From positions 24,082 to 88,081 of the forward strand of contig JAPPGV010000011.1 of NCBI GenBank assembly GCA_028821235.1: a DNA stretch of 64,000 bases, in the 5' to 3' direction. Below are positions 50,383-58,644 of this stretch, one piece after another. The notes under the pieces were generated by a model that searched no databases, was not told the DNA's origin, and saw nothing but the letters and a program-made list of their open reading frames with translations. Both the position numbers and the translations under genes were made by a program. The DNA comes from a bacterium (lineage in GTDB: Bacteria > Actinomycetota > Acidimicrobiia > Spongiisociales > Spongiisociaceae). The first letter of the stretch is position 1, and each line of letters starts with the position of its first letter.

Positions 50383-51468
50383 TCAGACGCGCACGGGCAT
50401 CAACAGGTAGCGGAAGCTGTCGCTCCCGTCCGCCCTGATGATGCTGGGACGGTTGCTGTCCTTCACTTCCATCCGGATCCGCGGGCCCGGCACTGCGTTG
50501 ATCCCGTCCTGGAGATACCGCACGTTGAAGGCGATCTTCAGCTCGTCCAGCTCACCACTCACGGCGCCATCCAGCGGCTCCACCTCCTCGCCAAGGTCGC
50601 TACGGCTCACCGACATCTCCACCCCGTCGCCGCTGATCTGCAACCGCACCGGGACATGCTCGTCAGCGACCACTGCCGCTCGTCCCACTGCCTCCAGCAG
50701 CCGATCCTTGTCGAACTCCACCGCAGCCGGGTAGTCGTCGGGAAGCAGTTGCCGGTAGTTCGGGAAAGTGCCTTCGATCCGGCGGACGCTCAGCGAGCCC
50801 CGGTCCGAGCCGACCACGACCTCCCGCTCGCGAATCGCGACTCGGACCTGGTCCGCGGCCACGGTGCGCGCCAGCTCCTTGAGGCCCCGCGCCGGTATCA
50901 GCGCGGCATCCCCCACCTGGAGTCCGGGGAGGTTCCGGATCGCCAGGCGATAACTGTCGGTTGCCACCAGGCGCAAGCCCTCCTCGTAGTTCTCTATCAG
51001 AACACCGGTCAGGATCGGCCGCGAGGCATCGTTAGAGGCGGCTACGAGGACCTGCGAGAGCGCCTCCACCAGCAGGTTCCCGTCGAGTTCGATCGCTCCG
51101 GCCAGATCAGGCTCGGGAAGCTTCGGGTAGTCCTCGAGCGACAGCAGCCTGATCGTGAACGTAGGCCCGTTGCCGGACAGCTCGATGGCCCCCTCCTGCG
51201 ACCGGATGGTCACCGCTCCCTCGGGCATTCTCCGTATGGCGTCGGTCATCAGGCGACCCGGGACGAGAAAGGCGCCCTCCTCCATGACCTCCACCTTCGC
51301 GGAGGTCCGGATCGTGACCTCCGTGTCGCTCCCGGTGATTTCCAGTTGTCCGCCTTCGGCTTGGCAACGAACTCCTTGAAGGGTGGGAAGAGCCGTCTTG
51401 ACTCCCGCGCCCCGGTTCGCGCGACCGAATGCCTCGGCTAGATCATCCCGATCAGCTCGGATATGCAC
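50383..51468 (-). CDS. dnaN: DNA polymerase III sliding clamp (beta subunit)
   Basis: A 361-residue clamp made of three similar domains. Domain 1 is about residues 1-120 (VPGRLMTDAIRRMPEGAVTIRS), domain 2 follows (SNDASRPILTGVLIENYEEGLRLVATDSYRLAIR), and domain 3 ends with SFRYLLMPVRV. The GTG at 51468 has AAGGA seven bases upstream. Two such clamps form the ring that tethers the polymerase. The interval to dnaA contains AT-rich DNA and DnaA-box-like sites. Confidence 0.97.
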   Translation of the reverse strand: MHIRADRDDLAEAFGRANRGAGVKTALPTLQGVRCQAEGGQLEITGSDTEVTIRTSAKVEVMEEGAFLVPGRLMTDAIRRMPEGAVTIRSQEGAIELSGNGPTFTIRLLSLEDYPKLPEPDLAGAIELDGNLLVEALSQVLVAASNDASRPILTGVLIENYEEGLRLVATDSYRLAIRNLPGLQVGDAALIPARGLKELARTVAADQVRVAIREREVVVGSDRGSLSVRRIEGTFPNYRQLLPDDYPAAVEFDKDRLLEAVGRAAVVADEHVPVRLQISGDGVEMSVSRSDLGEEVEPLDGAVSGELDELKIAFNVRYLQDGINAVPGPRIRMEVKDSNRPSIIRADGSDSFRYLLMPVRV

Positions 51469-51790
51469 TGCTAATCCTTCCCGCTCTCGACTACTAGTTT
51501 CTTAGAATTCTCTACCAGTCGTGGTAGTAGGCCCTGTGGAATGTGGATAGGTATCCGTACAGGCCTGCTTGCCACGGTTGGGGAAGTTACTCGTCGGGCC
51601 GACCGCGGTGGCTCATTTCCCAGGTCAGAGGGTCGGCCCCGTGAGTCTGGCGTCGTTGATGGGTGGCTGCTCATGGTCGGGCCGGGCCGGTCAGGCGGTC
51701 GGTGGATTATTGCCGACGTTATACCCAGGCCCGGCCGGCGCGGGCGAGCGGCTGGGGAAGACCCTCATCTTTTCCACAGGGTTCCGGACA
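51469..51790. other. dnaA-dnaN interval with DnaA-box-like sites (possible second origin subregion)
   Basis: Near-consensus DnaA boxes lie here: TGTGGATAG (51542-51550, one mismatch), TGTGGAATG (51535-51543, two mismatches) and TTTTCCACA at about 51770 in the dnaA end (one mismatch). A locally AT-rich stretch (51491-51516) adjoins an inverted repeat CTACCA-GTCG-TGGTAG (51512-51527). The interval also must contain the dnaN promoter. An origin subregion is possible. Confidence 0.5.
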
Positions 51791-53141
51791 GGTGGGAGAC
51801 CTGCCGTGCCAGTTCCGGATCCTTGGGGAGCAGCTTCTTGATCTTGTTGATGCCATGCATGACCGTGGTGTGGTCGCGCCCGCCGAGGACCTTGCCGATC
51901 TTGGGAAGCGATAGGTCGGTGAGATCGCGGCAGAGGTACATGGCCACCTGGCGATGGGTGGCGAGGGGCTGCACGCGGCTGAGGCCCTGGAGGTCGGCGA
52001 GGGAGTGGCCATAGGTCGTGGCCGTGACTTCAAGGATCTCCGTGCCGGTCGGTGGCGTGGTGGCCGGGTCGGGTATCAGACCGCGCAGCTCGGAGCGGGC
52101 GAGGTCGACGGAGATCTGCTGCTCGGTGAGGGCGGCGCAGGCGGTAACCCGGGTGAGCGCTCCTTCTAGTTCCCGGATGTTGTCCGTGACGTGGCGGGCG
52201 ATGAACTCGAGCACCTCGTCGGGCACTGTGCCCGAGGCGTACTCCGTTGCGTTGCGGCGCAGGATCGCCAGGCGGGTCTCGAGGTCGGGTGGACCGATGT
52301 CGGCGAGCAGGCCCCACTGGAAGCGGGACCGGAGCCGGTCCTCGATGCCGAGATCCTTGGGAGGGCGGTCGCAGGAGAGGACCATCTGGTGATCGAGCTC
52401 GTGGAGCGTGTTGAAGGTATGGAACACCTCCTCGAGTACCTGCTCCTTGCCCTCGAAGAACTGGATGTCGTCGAGCAGGAGCACGTCGATGGTCCGGTAG
52501 CGATGCTTGAAGGAGTCCATCCGCTTGTTGCGGATGCCGTCCACGAACTCGTTGAAGAAGTTCTCGGAGGTCATGTAACGGACGTTGGCGGAAGGCCGAT
52601 CGGTCCGGATGTAGTGGCCGATGGCGTGGAGGAGGTGGGTCTTGCCGAGGCCCGCCCCGCCGTAGATGAACAGCGGGTTGTAGTTCTGACCAGGGCCTTC
52701 GGAGACGCGTTTGGCCGCGGCCAGGGCCAGTTGGTTGGACTGGCCGGCTACGAATGTGTCGAAGACGTACTTGCTGAGGAACTTGGGGGCCGGAACCGGC
52801 GCTCGGTCGGTGGGGGTTACGGGTGTTTCCTCGGGTGCCGGCTCGCCTGCCAGAGCGGACGCCGGGGACGGTTCCTCCGTGAGGTCCGGCCGATCGGTGA
52901 CGAGGTACTCGATCACGGTCTGCGGTCCGAAGGTGGATGCCGCCACCTCATCGATAGTGGTCTGGTAATTCGTCCGGAGCCAGCGGATGTGGAAATCGGA
53001 TGGCGCCACCAGGTAGAGGGTCTCATCGACGACTTCGTGGCGAACGGAGGAGAACCACTTCTTCCAACCCTCCGGTCCGACCCTCGTTCGCAAGGCGGAA
53101 GAGAAGTCGGGATCATGCTGCGCGAGTTCGGGCTTAGACAA
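51765..53141 (-). CDS. dnaA: Chromosomal replication initiator protein DnaA
   Basis: A 458-residue initiator. The N-terminal domain (DFSSALRTRVGPEGWKKWFSSVRHEVVDETLYL) interacts with loaders; a Pro-rich linker covers about residues 85-118. The AAA+ ATPase has Walker A GGAGLGKT (161-168), LLLDDIQFFEGKEQ and the sensor segment RLRSRFQWGLLADI. The C-terminal helix-turn-helix ends with the signature GGRDHTTVMHGINKI. The TTG at 53141 is chosen because GGAGGAGGA lies just upstream and the N-terminus then matches the family. Upstream in-frame codons cross the DnaA-box cluster. Confidence 0.97.
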   Translation of the reverse strand: MSKPELAQHDPDFSSALRTRVGPEGWKKWFSSVRHEVVDETLYLVAPSDFHIRWLRTNYQTTIDEVAASTFGPQTVIEYLVTDRPDLTEEPSPASALAGEPAPEETPVTPTDRAPVPAPKFLSKYVFDTFVAGQSNQLALAAAKRVSEGPGQNYNPLFIYGGAGLGKTHLLHAIGHYIRTDRPSANVRYMTSENFFNEFVDGIRNKRMDSFKHRYRTIDVLLLDDIQFFEGKEQVLEEVFHTFNTLHELDHQMVLSCDRPPKDLGIEDRLRSRFQWGLLADIGPPDLETRLAILRRNATEYASGTVPDEVLEFIARHVTDNIRELEGALTRVTACAALTEQQISVDLARSELRGLIPDPATTPPTGTEILEVTATTYGHSLADLQGLSRVQPLATHRQVAMYLCRDLTDLSLPKIGKVLGGRDHTTVMHGINKIKKLLPKDPELARQVSHLSGTLWKR

Positions 53142-53710
53142 GTATTCCTCCTCCCGGCGGGCTCTGCGGGTGGGGTTACCCACAGCACTGTCCACAGTTG
53201 TGGATAACAAAGCGCAGGCTGGCCACGCCACTCCACCCCGCGCCCGGCAATACTCCACTTGGTCTGGTGGCCAGGCTCCAGTCGCTGCACACGTATGATC
53301 CTGGGGATACGGATCGAATAAGCCCGGCAGGGGGTAATCCTACGTCGGCGTCGGCGGCGCTGCCACGAGTGGAAATCCATCCACGGCAGGCATGGCGACA
53401 GCAGGACGGGTGCCATAACACCACGTCAGGATGGAAGTAGGAGCGTGGACGGGCGCGAGGAGACCGCCGCAGGGAGATTTTGGCGTTCTGTGCAATTTAT
53501 TTCGCGGTCTTCTTGGCGAGCAGGATGCGGCGAGCGCGACGGCTGTCGCATCTGTTCAGGCACGTAACCAGGCCATCTTTGCAATACGGGCGGGATGTCC
53601 GTAATCTTGTCAGACCTCAAGGAAGTGTCGGCAGGCCCCGGCCAGGGCCGGGCCACGCCGTTTCCCCCGCACCGGGCACCGTACCCGGGTTGTCCGATAA
53701 GGGACCCCTA
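53142..53710. other. dnaA-rpmH intergenic region, probable oriC
   Basis: This 569-base gap separates the divergent dnaA and rpmH genes. It carries three DnaA boxes in 32 bases (53176-53207) close to dnaA. Gene orientation flips here, so forks leaving this point would copy the neighbours co-directionally. Short AT-rich stretches lie at about 53480-53505 (TTTTGG...CAATTTATTTCG) and could be unwinding sites, but no long AT-rich block exists. The promoters of dnaA and rpmH must also lie here. Confidence 0.7.
53176..53207. promoter_or_regulatory. DnaA-box cluster
   Basis: TTACCCACA (53176-53184, one mismatch), CTGTCCACA (53188-53196, one mismatch from TTGTCCACA) and TGTGGATAA (53199-53207, exact reverse complement of TTATCCACA). 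The last two form an inverted repeat, TCCACA-GT-TGTGGA. The cluster lies 35-66 bases before the dnaA start, fitting both origin function and dnaA self-repression. Confidence 0.85.
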
Positions 53711-53845
53711 ATGAAGCGCACGTACCAACCGAACAATCGCCGCAGAAAGCGCAAGCACGGGTTCCGGCATCGCATCCGAACGCGCCAGGGTCGCGCCATT
53801 CTGAATAGACGGCGCCAGAAGGGCCGCCAACGGCTTTCCGCCTGA
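53711..53845 (+). CDS. rpmH: 50S ribosomal protein L34
   Basis: A 44-residue, very basic ribosomal protein: [18 protein letters not shown] then [19 protein letters not shown]. Length and composition are standard. The ATG has AAGGGA six bases upstream. It is the first gene of the rightward rpmH-rnpA-yidD-yidC-jag cluster. Confidence 0.97.
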   Translation: MKRTYQPNNRRRKRKHGFRHRIRTRQGRAILNRRRQKGRQRLSA

Positions 53846-53973
53846 GCAGGCAGGCGACCCGCCGAGCACGAGTGGGCAGCCGGGGAGCCGCTCGGCCCAC
53901 GCATTCCTTGGGTATGGCCCGTAAGGGTGGCACTCCGACCGCGAAGGTCTGTAGGCAGAGGAGAAGAAGCACG

Positions 53974-54381
53974 ATGACGACCGCGCCGAATACGGCTGTC
54001 CCCGCATCCGTCGGATCGTCCTTTCCGGACTCCACAGGGCGCCCGCATCGCCTCCGACGCCTGAGCGGCGCCTCCGAGTTCAACGAGGTGCTGAGGAATG
54101 GCCGGCGGCGCAGGCGGGGTGGCGTCACCGTGGTTGCCCACCGCCGTCACGGTGGTCTGCCGAGAATCGGTTTGGTGGTGGGCCGCCGGGTGGGTGGCGC
54201 GGTGGTGCGTAACCGGGCAAGGCGGCGCCTTCGGGCGGCGTTGCGCGAGGTGACGCTCGCTGAGGCGACCGACTACGTGGTGATAGCCACGCCGGTCGTG
54301 GCCACGGCGCCCTTCCAGGAGCTGTGCGGATGGGTTCGCGACGCGATCTCGTCCACCCTCCCCCGAGCGAGCGCAAGGTGA
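53974..54381 (+). CDS. rnpA: Ribonuclease P protein component
   Basis: A 135-residue basic protein that assists the RNase P RNA in tRNA 5' processing. The core is HRLRRLSGASEFNEVLRNGRRRRRGGVTVVAHRR, then RIGLVVGRRVGGAVVRNRARRRLRAALRE with the RNR motif. The N-terminus is about 25 residues longer than usual and rich in Pro, Ser and Thr. The ATG at 53974 has AGGAG about 11 bases upstream, a long spacing. The stop is overlapped by the GTG of yidD. Confidence 0.93.
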   Translation: MTTAPNTAVPASVGSSFPDSTGRPHRLRRLSGASEFNEVLRNGRRRRRGGVTVVAHRRHGGLPRIGLVVGRRVGGAVVRNRARRRLRAALREVTLAEATDYVVIATPVVATAPFQELCGWVRDAISSTLPRASAR

Positions 54382-54647
54382 GGCTTTCGAGGCCGACGGG
54401 TTCGGCGCTGAGGCTGCCGGCTATGGCGGGTCAGGGCCTCATCCGCGTGTGGCAACACACGATCGGGCCGATGATCCCGAGTTCGTGCCGGTTCCTCCCC
54501 TCCTGCTCCCGTTACACCTACGAGGCGCTGGGCGAGCACGGGCTCTGGCGGGGCGCGTGGCTGGGGCTGAAGCGCCTGGGCCGCTGCCACCCCTGGTCGG
54601 AGGCAGGGTACGACCCGGTTCCTGACAGAAGGGCGGTCAGCCCGTGA
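54378..54647 (+). CDS. yidD: Membrane protein insertion efficiency factor
   Basis: An 89-residue YidD protein: GLIRVWQHTIGPMIPSSCRFLPSCSRYTYEALGEHGLWRGAWLGLKRLGRCHPW. The three conserved cysteines and HPW end are present. It aids YidC-dependent insertion at the inner membrane. The GTG start overlaps the rnpA stop (GTGA), and its stop overlaps the yidC start, so the three are coupled. Confidence 0.95.
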   Translation: MRLSRPTGSALRLPAMAGQGLIRVWQHTIGPMIPSSCRFLPSCSRYTYEALGEHGLWRGAWLGLKRLGRCHPWSEAGYDPVPDRRAVSP

Positions 54648-55498
54648 GCGAGATCTGGAACGGCCTGCAGGCCATTCTCGGCAATATCCTTTCCTTCTTC
54701 TTCGACCTTGTTCCCAACTATGGATTCGCCATCATATGCCTTACCATCGTTGTCAACCTGTTGGTGTTTCCGCTCACCCTCAAGCAGGTCCGGTCGACCC
54801 GGGCGATGCAGGAGATCCAACCGGAGATGGAGCGGATCCGCCGCGAGTTCAAGGGCGACCAGGAGACCATGAACCAGAAGGTCATGGAGCTCTACAGGGA
54901 GCGAGGTGTAAGCCCGTTCGGATGCGTTCTTCCCCTGCTGGTGCAGATGCCGGTCTGGTTCGCGCTGTTCCAGGTGCTGCGGAACCCGGCCAACAGCCTG
55001 CCGGCGGACTCGAGCCTGCTGGTGGCGGCATCTGAGGGCACGCTGCGTTTCCTGACCATGGATCTCGACCTGGCCCCGTCCGAGGTGGTGGGCACGGAAG
55101 GGCTGTTCGCCGTGGCGACGATCCCCTACCTGCTGCTGGTCGGGTTCGTGATACTTACAGGCTACATGCAACAGAAGCTGTTAAGCCCGCCGAAACAGTC
55201 TGGTGCCAGCAATCCGCAGGCCGAAGCTGTTCAGCGTATGACGAAGATACTACCGTTGATGTTCGGAGTCATTTCGTATATCTGGCCGTCAGGGCTTAAC
55301 CTCTATTTCACCACCAGCAACGTCTTCCGGACCGGTCAGCAGCTGCTGATCTTCAAGATCGACGGACGTCCCGGCCCTCCTCCGGACGGGGGGAAGCCGG
55401 CTACCAATGAGCCCGATAACGGTGAGCCGGATGACGGTAAGAAGCCGCCCCGCCCGCAGGGCTCGGCTAAGAAACAACGTAGACGGAGGAGAAGGTAA
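54644..55498 (+). CDS. yidC: Membrane protein insertase YidC
   Basis: A 284-residue insertase of the short (Gram-positive/Oxa1) type. It has five predicted helices. The hallmarks are NYGFAIICLTIVVNLLVFPLTLKQVRSTRAMQEIQPEMERIRREFKGDQETMNQKVMELYRERGVSP, and LPLLVQMPVWFALFQVL; the Arg in the first helix pair (KQVRSTRAM) marks the groove. The C-terminus is a Pro/Asp-rich segment then a KKQRRRRRR tail, which should bind the ribosome or RNA. The GTG start overlaps yidD. Confidence 0.95.
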   Translation: MSEIWNGLQAILGNILSFFFDLVPNYGFAIICLTIVVNLLVFPLTLKQVRSTRAMQEIQPEMERIRREFKGDQETMNQKVMELYRERGVSPFGCVLPLLVQMPVWFALFQVLRNPANSLPADSSLLVAASEGTLRFLTMDLDLAPSEVVGTEGLFAVATIPYLLLVGFVILTGYMQQKLLSPPKQSGASNPQAEAVQRMTKILPLMFGVISYIWPSGLNLYFTTSNVFRTGQQLLIFKIDGRPGPPPDGGKPATNEPDNGEPDDGKKPPRPQGSAKKQRRRRRR

Positions 55499-55502
55499 AC
55501 CG

Positions 55503-56390
55503 ATGGTGGAGTGGGTCGAGGTCAAAGGCGCATCCGTTGAACTGGCCGTCCAGGCTGCTCTCGAGGAGCTGGGCATCGAAGACGCCGACCGGGCGGAGGT
55601 CAAGGTGCTGCAGGAACCGAAGCCGGGATTCCTCGGTATCGGGCGGCAGGATGCCATCGTACGGGTCAAGCCGAAGAGCAGAGGGCGAAGGGGACGGGCC
55701 GGTCGTGGCCGACCGAAGAAGAAGGCGCCGCGTAAGCCGAGTTCTGGCAGGGGCGCCCCGCAGAAGGATCGCAGCAAGGCCAGAGGAGGAGCCGCCAAGG
55801 CGAAGAGCCGGCAGGCCGGCGGCAAGGCAGGCGGCGACTCACGGTCGGGTCGCGGTAGGAAAAAGCACGCGCGTCAAGGCCGAAGGGCAGAAGGAGAGGT
55901 CGGAGCGGTGACGGGTGATAGTAAGGACGGCGACACCTTGGGCACCGAGCAGGCCGAGGTGGTCCGGGAGTTCCTGGACGGCCTACTGAAAGAGTTCGGG
56001 CTGGAAGGGACGGTCGAGTCCGGGTTCGACGGAAAGGTCGTACGCGCCGACATAACGGGCGAGCAGACCCAGGCGCTCATAGGCCCGAAGGCTTCGATCA
56101 TGCACGCCGTCCACGAACTGACCAGGACGATCGTGCAGCGCAAGACGGCCCGTGGTTGCCGGCTCCGGCTCGACATAGCCGGCTACGGGAAGAAACGTCG
56201 ACAGGCTCTCGGGATCTATGCGGGCCAGCTGGCCGAGCAGGTAATTGACGAGGGGGGAGAGGTCATGCTCGAGCCCATGAACGCTGTCGACCGTAAGGTT
56301 GTGCACGATGCGGTGGCAGGTATTGATGGCGTCCGCTCCTACTCGGAGGGCACGGAACCCCGGCGTTCCGTGGTTATTTCGCTCGACTGA
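55503..56390 (+). CDS. jag: Jag/KhpB family RNA-binding protein
   Basis: A 295-residue RNA-binding protein in three folded parts. The Jag-N domain (about 1-55) has EWVEVKGASVELAVQAALEELG and PKPGFLGIGRQDAIVRV. The KH domain (about 150-225) reads VRADITGEQTQALIGPKASIMHAVHELTRTIV. The R3H domain follows with YAGQLAEQVIDEGGEVMLEPMNAVDRKVVHDAV. Residues about 57-130 are an Arg/Lys/Gly-rich linker that is longer than usual and probably disordered, adding RNA affinity. It starts 4 bases after yidC. rsmG (gidB), which often follows, is absent. Confidence 0.93.
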   Translation: MVEWVEVKGASVELAVQAALEELGIEDADRAEVKVLQEPKPGFLGIGRQDAIVRVKPKSRGRRGRAGRGRPKKKAPRKPSSGRGAPQKDRSKARGGAAKAKSRQAGGKAGGDSRSGRGRKKHARQGRRAEGEVGAVTGDSKDGDTLGTEQAEVVREFLDGLLKEFGLEGTVESGFDGKVVRADITGEQTQALIGPKASIMHAVHELTRTIVQRKTARGCRLRLDIAGYGKKRRQALGIYAGQLAEQVIDEGGEVMLEPMNAVDRKVVHDAVAGIDGVRSYSEGTEPRRSVVISLD

Positions 56391-56430
56391 GACCCGGAGG
56401 ACCGGACAACTCTCAACCTCGCTACCTTCA

Positions 56431-56446
56431 TGTTTCACGTGAAACC
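56431..56446. promoter_or_regulatory. parS centromere site
   Basis: TGTTTCACGTGAAACC matches the conserved parS palindrome TGTTTCACGTGAAACA at 15 of 16 positions. It lies between jag and parA, about 35 bases before the parA start. ParB should load here and spread, and the position may also let ParB affect parA expression. Confidence 0.93.
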
Positions 56447-56482
56447 ATCCGGCTAGAGCGAGCGGCCTCCTAGGATGAGGGG

Positions 56483-57304
56483 GTGCTCAATGGGTCAGAG
56501 ACTCCACTCGAACCTGCCCGGCGGGGCCTCGTCGTGGCGATCGCCAACCAGAAGGGCGGTGTCGGGAAGACGACTACGGCCATCAACCTCGGCGCTTCGT
56601 TGGCTTTGGAAGGACACCGCGTCCTTCTTGTGGACCTGGATCCTCAGGGCAACGCCAGCACGGGTCTCGGTGCCCGGATATCCGATGGCGGCAGGTCGAT
56701 TTACAGCGTCCTCATAGGTCATAGCGCGCTGGACGATGTGGTAGTCCCGACCTCAGTAGACAACTTGGCCCTGGCACCGGCGAGCATCGACTTGGCGGGC
56801 GCCGAGCTGGAATTGGTTTCCATGCTGAGCCGGGAGCAGCGTCTGGCAGCGGCGATCGCCCCCGTGGCGGGGCACTACGACACGATCCTGGTCGACTGCG
56901 CGCCGAGCCTGGGCCTGTTGACCATCAACGCGTTGGCAGCGGCCCACGAACTGCTCATTCCCGTCCAGTGCGAGTTCTACGCGCTGGAGGGCCTCGGCCA
57001 GCTCATGGACAGCATCGATCTGGTACGTGACAGCCTCAATACAGACTTATACATAGGTAACGTCCTGTTGACTATGTTTGATGCTCGTACCAAACTCTCC
57101 ACCGATGTTGCTGCCCAGATCCGTGACTACTTCGGCGAGCGGGTCTTCCGTACCGTGATCCCCCGATCGATCCGATTGTCGGAAGCACCGTCCTATGGCG
57201 AGCCGATCGAGCTGTACGACCGGATGAGCCCCGGGGCGGTTGCCTATCGCTATGTCGCCATGGAGTTCCTTCAGAGACACCGACAACAGGAGCAAGCACG
57301 ATGA
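56483..57304 (+). CDS. parA: Chromosome partitioning ATPase ParA (Soj)
   Basis: A 273-residue Walker-type ATPase. The deviant Walker A KGGVGKT is at residues 24-30. LLVDLDPQGNASTGLG, DTILVDCAPSLGLLTINALAAAHELLIPVQCEFYALEGL and VIPRSIRLSEAPSYGEPI follow the ParA/Soj pattern. The GTG start has GAGG before it. The stop overlaps the parB ATG (ATGA at 57301-57304). It moves ParB-parS complexes, the parS here being directly upstream. Confidence 0.97.
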   Translation: MLNGSETPLEPARRGLVVAIANQKGGVGKTTTAINLGASLALEGHRVLLVDLDPQGNASTGLGARISDGGRSIYSVLIGHSALDDVVVPTSVDNLALAPASIDLAGAELELVSMLSREQRLAAAIAPVAGHYDTILVDCAPSLGLLTINALAAAHELLIPVQCEFYALEGLGQLMDSIDLVRDSLNTDLYIGNVLLTMFDARTKLSTDVAAQIRDYFGERVFRTVIPRSIRLSEAPSYGEPIELYDRMSPGAVAYRYVAMEFLQRHRQQEQAR

Positions 57305-58167
57305 CCACCCGCCGATCAGGCCTCGGTAAAGGCCTGGAAGCTCTCATTCCGCCGCCCAGGCGCACCGATCTGCGCAGGATCGCGATCAGCCGCATCCGTG
57401 CCAACCCGAACCAGCCGCGGCAGGGGTTCGACGCGGACGCGCTGGACACGCTGGCCGACTCGATCCGTCAGCTGGGCGTTCTCCAGCCTGTGGTGGTCCG
57501 GCCCGAGGGTCCCGGTTTCGTGCTGATCGCCGGCGAGCGACGCTGGCGCGCCGCTCAGGAGGCAGGACTCACCGAGTTACCCGCCCTGATCCGGGAGACG
57601 GACGCGGTGGGTACGGTCACGGAGGCCCTGGTCGAGAACCTGCTACGTGAGGACCTCAACCCGTTGGAGGAGGCGGCCGCCTTCCACCAGCTCGAGGACG
57701 AATTCGGCATGACCCATGCGGAGATCGGGGAGAGGGTGGGCCGGAGCCGGGCCGCTGTCACCAACGCCCTCCGCCTGCTCAATCTCGCCCCGGCGATCCA
57801 GGTCCTGGTCGCTTCCCGTGACCTGTCGGCGGGACACGCTCGGGCCTTGCTGGGACTCGATGATCAGGCCCTGGCCCGACACCTGGCCGACCGAGCGGTA
57901 TCCGAGGGATGGTCGGTCCGCCAACTCGAGGAAGCGGTGCGGCTCGGCAAGGGAATGGTCCGGGACGCTAGGCGCCGCCGTCCGGCCGAGCCGCGTCCGG
58001 CGGTGATCATCGAGTTGGAGAACCGCTTGGCCGAACAGCTCGGCACATCGGTGGACATCCGTTACAAGAAGCGGAAGGGCGGGGCGGTCGACGGCCAGGT
58101 GGTTCTCAGATTCAGCGGCCTGGATCAACTGGAGCAGATCTACCGGCGGTTCTTCCCGCCTTCCTAG
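57301..58167 (+). CDS. parB: Chromosome partitioning protein ParB (Spo0J)
   Basis: A 288-residue CTP-dependent clamp that binds parS. The start RRSGLGKGLEALIPPP carries the ParA-stimulating segment. The ParB/sulfiredoxin domain has IRANPNQPRQGFD and IAGERRWRAAQEAGL with the CTP-binding ENLLREDLNPLEEA. The helix-turn-helix (GMTHAEIGERVGRSRAAVTNALRLL) and the C-terminal dimer region follow. It is coupled to parA. Its stop is followed by a bidirectional hairpin. Confidence 0.97.
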   Translation: MTTRRSGLGKGLEALIPPPRRTDLRRIAISRIRANPNQPRQGFDADALDTLADSIRQLGVLQPVVVRPEGPGFVLIAGERRWRAAQEAGLTELPALIRETDAVGTVTEALVENLLREDLNPLEEAAAFHQLEDEFGMTHAEIGERVGRSRAAVTNALRLLNLAPAIQVLVASRDLSAGHARALLGLDDQALARHLADRAVSEGWSVRQLEEAVRLGKGMVRDARRRRPAEPRPAVIIELENRLAEQLGTSVDIRYKKRKGGAVDGQVVLRFSGLDQLEQIYRRFFPPS

Positions 58168-58168
58168 T

Positions 58169-58198
58169 CGCCTAGTTGCTAGAGATATCGACTAGGCG
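58169..58198. terminator. Hairpin between convergent parB and trxA
   Basis: CGCCTAGT (58169-58176) pairs with ACTAGGCG (58191-58198), 14-base loop, between the convergent parB and trxA ends. Related CTAGT/ACTAG copies lie on both sides (58164 and 58215). No strong T-run; a bidirectional terminator is likely. Confidence 0.55.
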
Positions 58199-58216
58199 CT
58201 TCCGACCGGCAACCGA

Positions 58217-58540
58217 CTAGTTCACCCACTCCCGAAGCTCGGAGAGGATGGCGGCCTTGGGTCGGGCGCCCACGATCCGCTTCTTCTCCGCGCCGTTCTG
58301 GAACACCACCATGGTGGGGATGCTCATCACCTGATACTGGAACGGGGTCTGCTGGTTCTCATCGATGTTGAGCTTGGCGATGGTGATCTGGTCGCCGTGG
58401 TCGGCGGCGATCTCCGCCAGCAAGGGTGCCACCAGGCGGCACGGACCGCACCACTCCGCCCAGAAGTCGACCAGCACCGGCTTGTCGCCGGCGACGGCCT
58501 GCGCGAACTCTGCGTCGGTGAGTGTTACGACATCAGCCAT
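58217..58540 (-). CDS. trxA: Thioredoxin
   Basis: A 107-residue thioredoxin with the redox motif WCGPC (residues 30-34) inside VLVDFWAEWCGPCRL, the cis-Pro segment SIPTMVVFQNG, and the normal length. The ATG has AAGGAGG with good spacing. It reduces protein disulfides in the cytoplasm with electrons from TrxB encoded just upstream on the same strand. About 105 bases separate the two genes, so trxA probably has its own promoter as well. Confidence 0.97.
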   Translation of the reverse strand: MADVVTLTDAEFAQAVAGDKPVLVDFWAEWCGPCRLVAPLLAEIAADHGDQITIAKLNIDENQQTPFQYQVMSIPTMVVFQNGAEKKRIVGARPKAAILSELREWVN

Positions 58541-58644
58541 GTCCTGGATCCTCCTTCGGATATATGGTGTCTTAATTTACTGTAGGTTACCGCACTACAG
58601 ACATTACTAGCATTAGCACAGATACTGTCCCGATGCTGTGGGCT
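58541..58644 (-). promoter_or_regulatory. trxA leader with an inverted repeat
   Basis: This AT-rich interval precedes trxA. CTGTAG (58580-58585) and CTACAG (58595-58600) form a 21-base operator-like palindrome with a 9-base centre, about 40-60 bases before the trxA start. The surrounding TATATGG...TTAATTTAC is the most AT-rich DNA nearby. A redox-sensing regulator is a plausible binder; none is encoded beside it. Confidence 0.4.
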
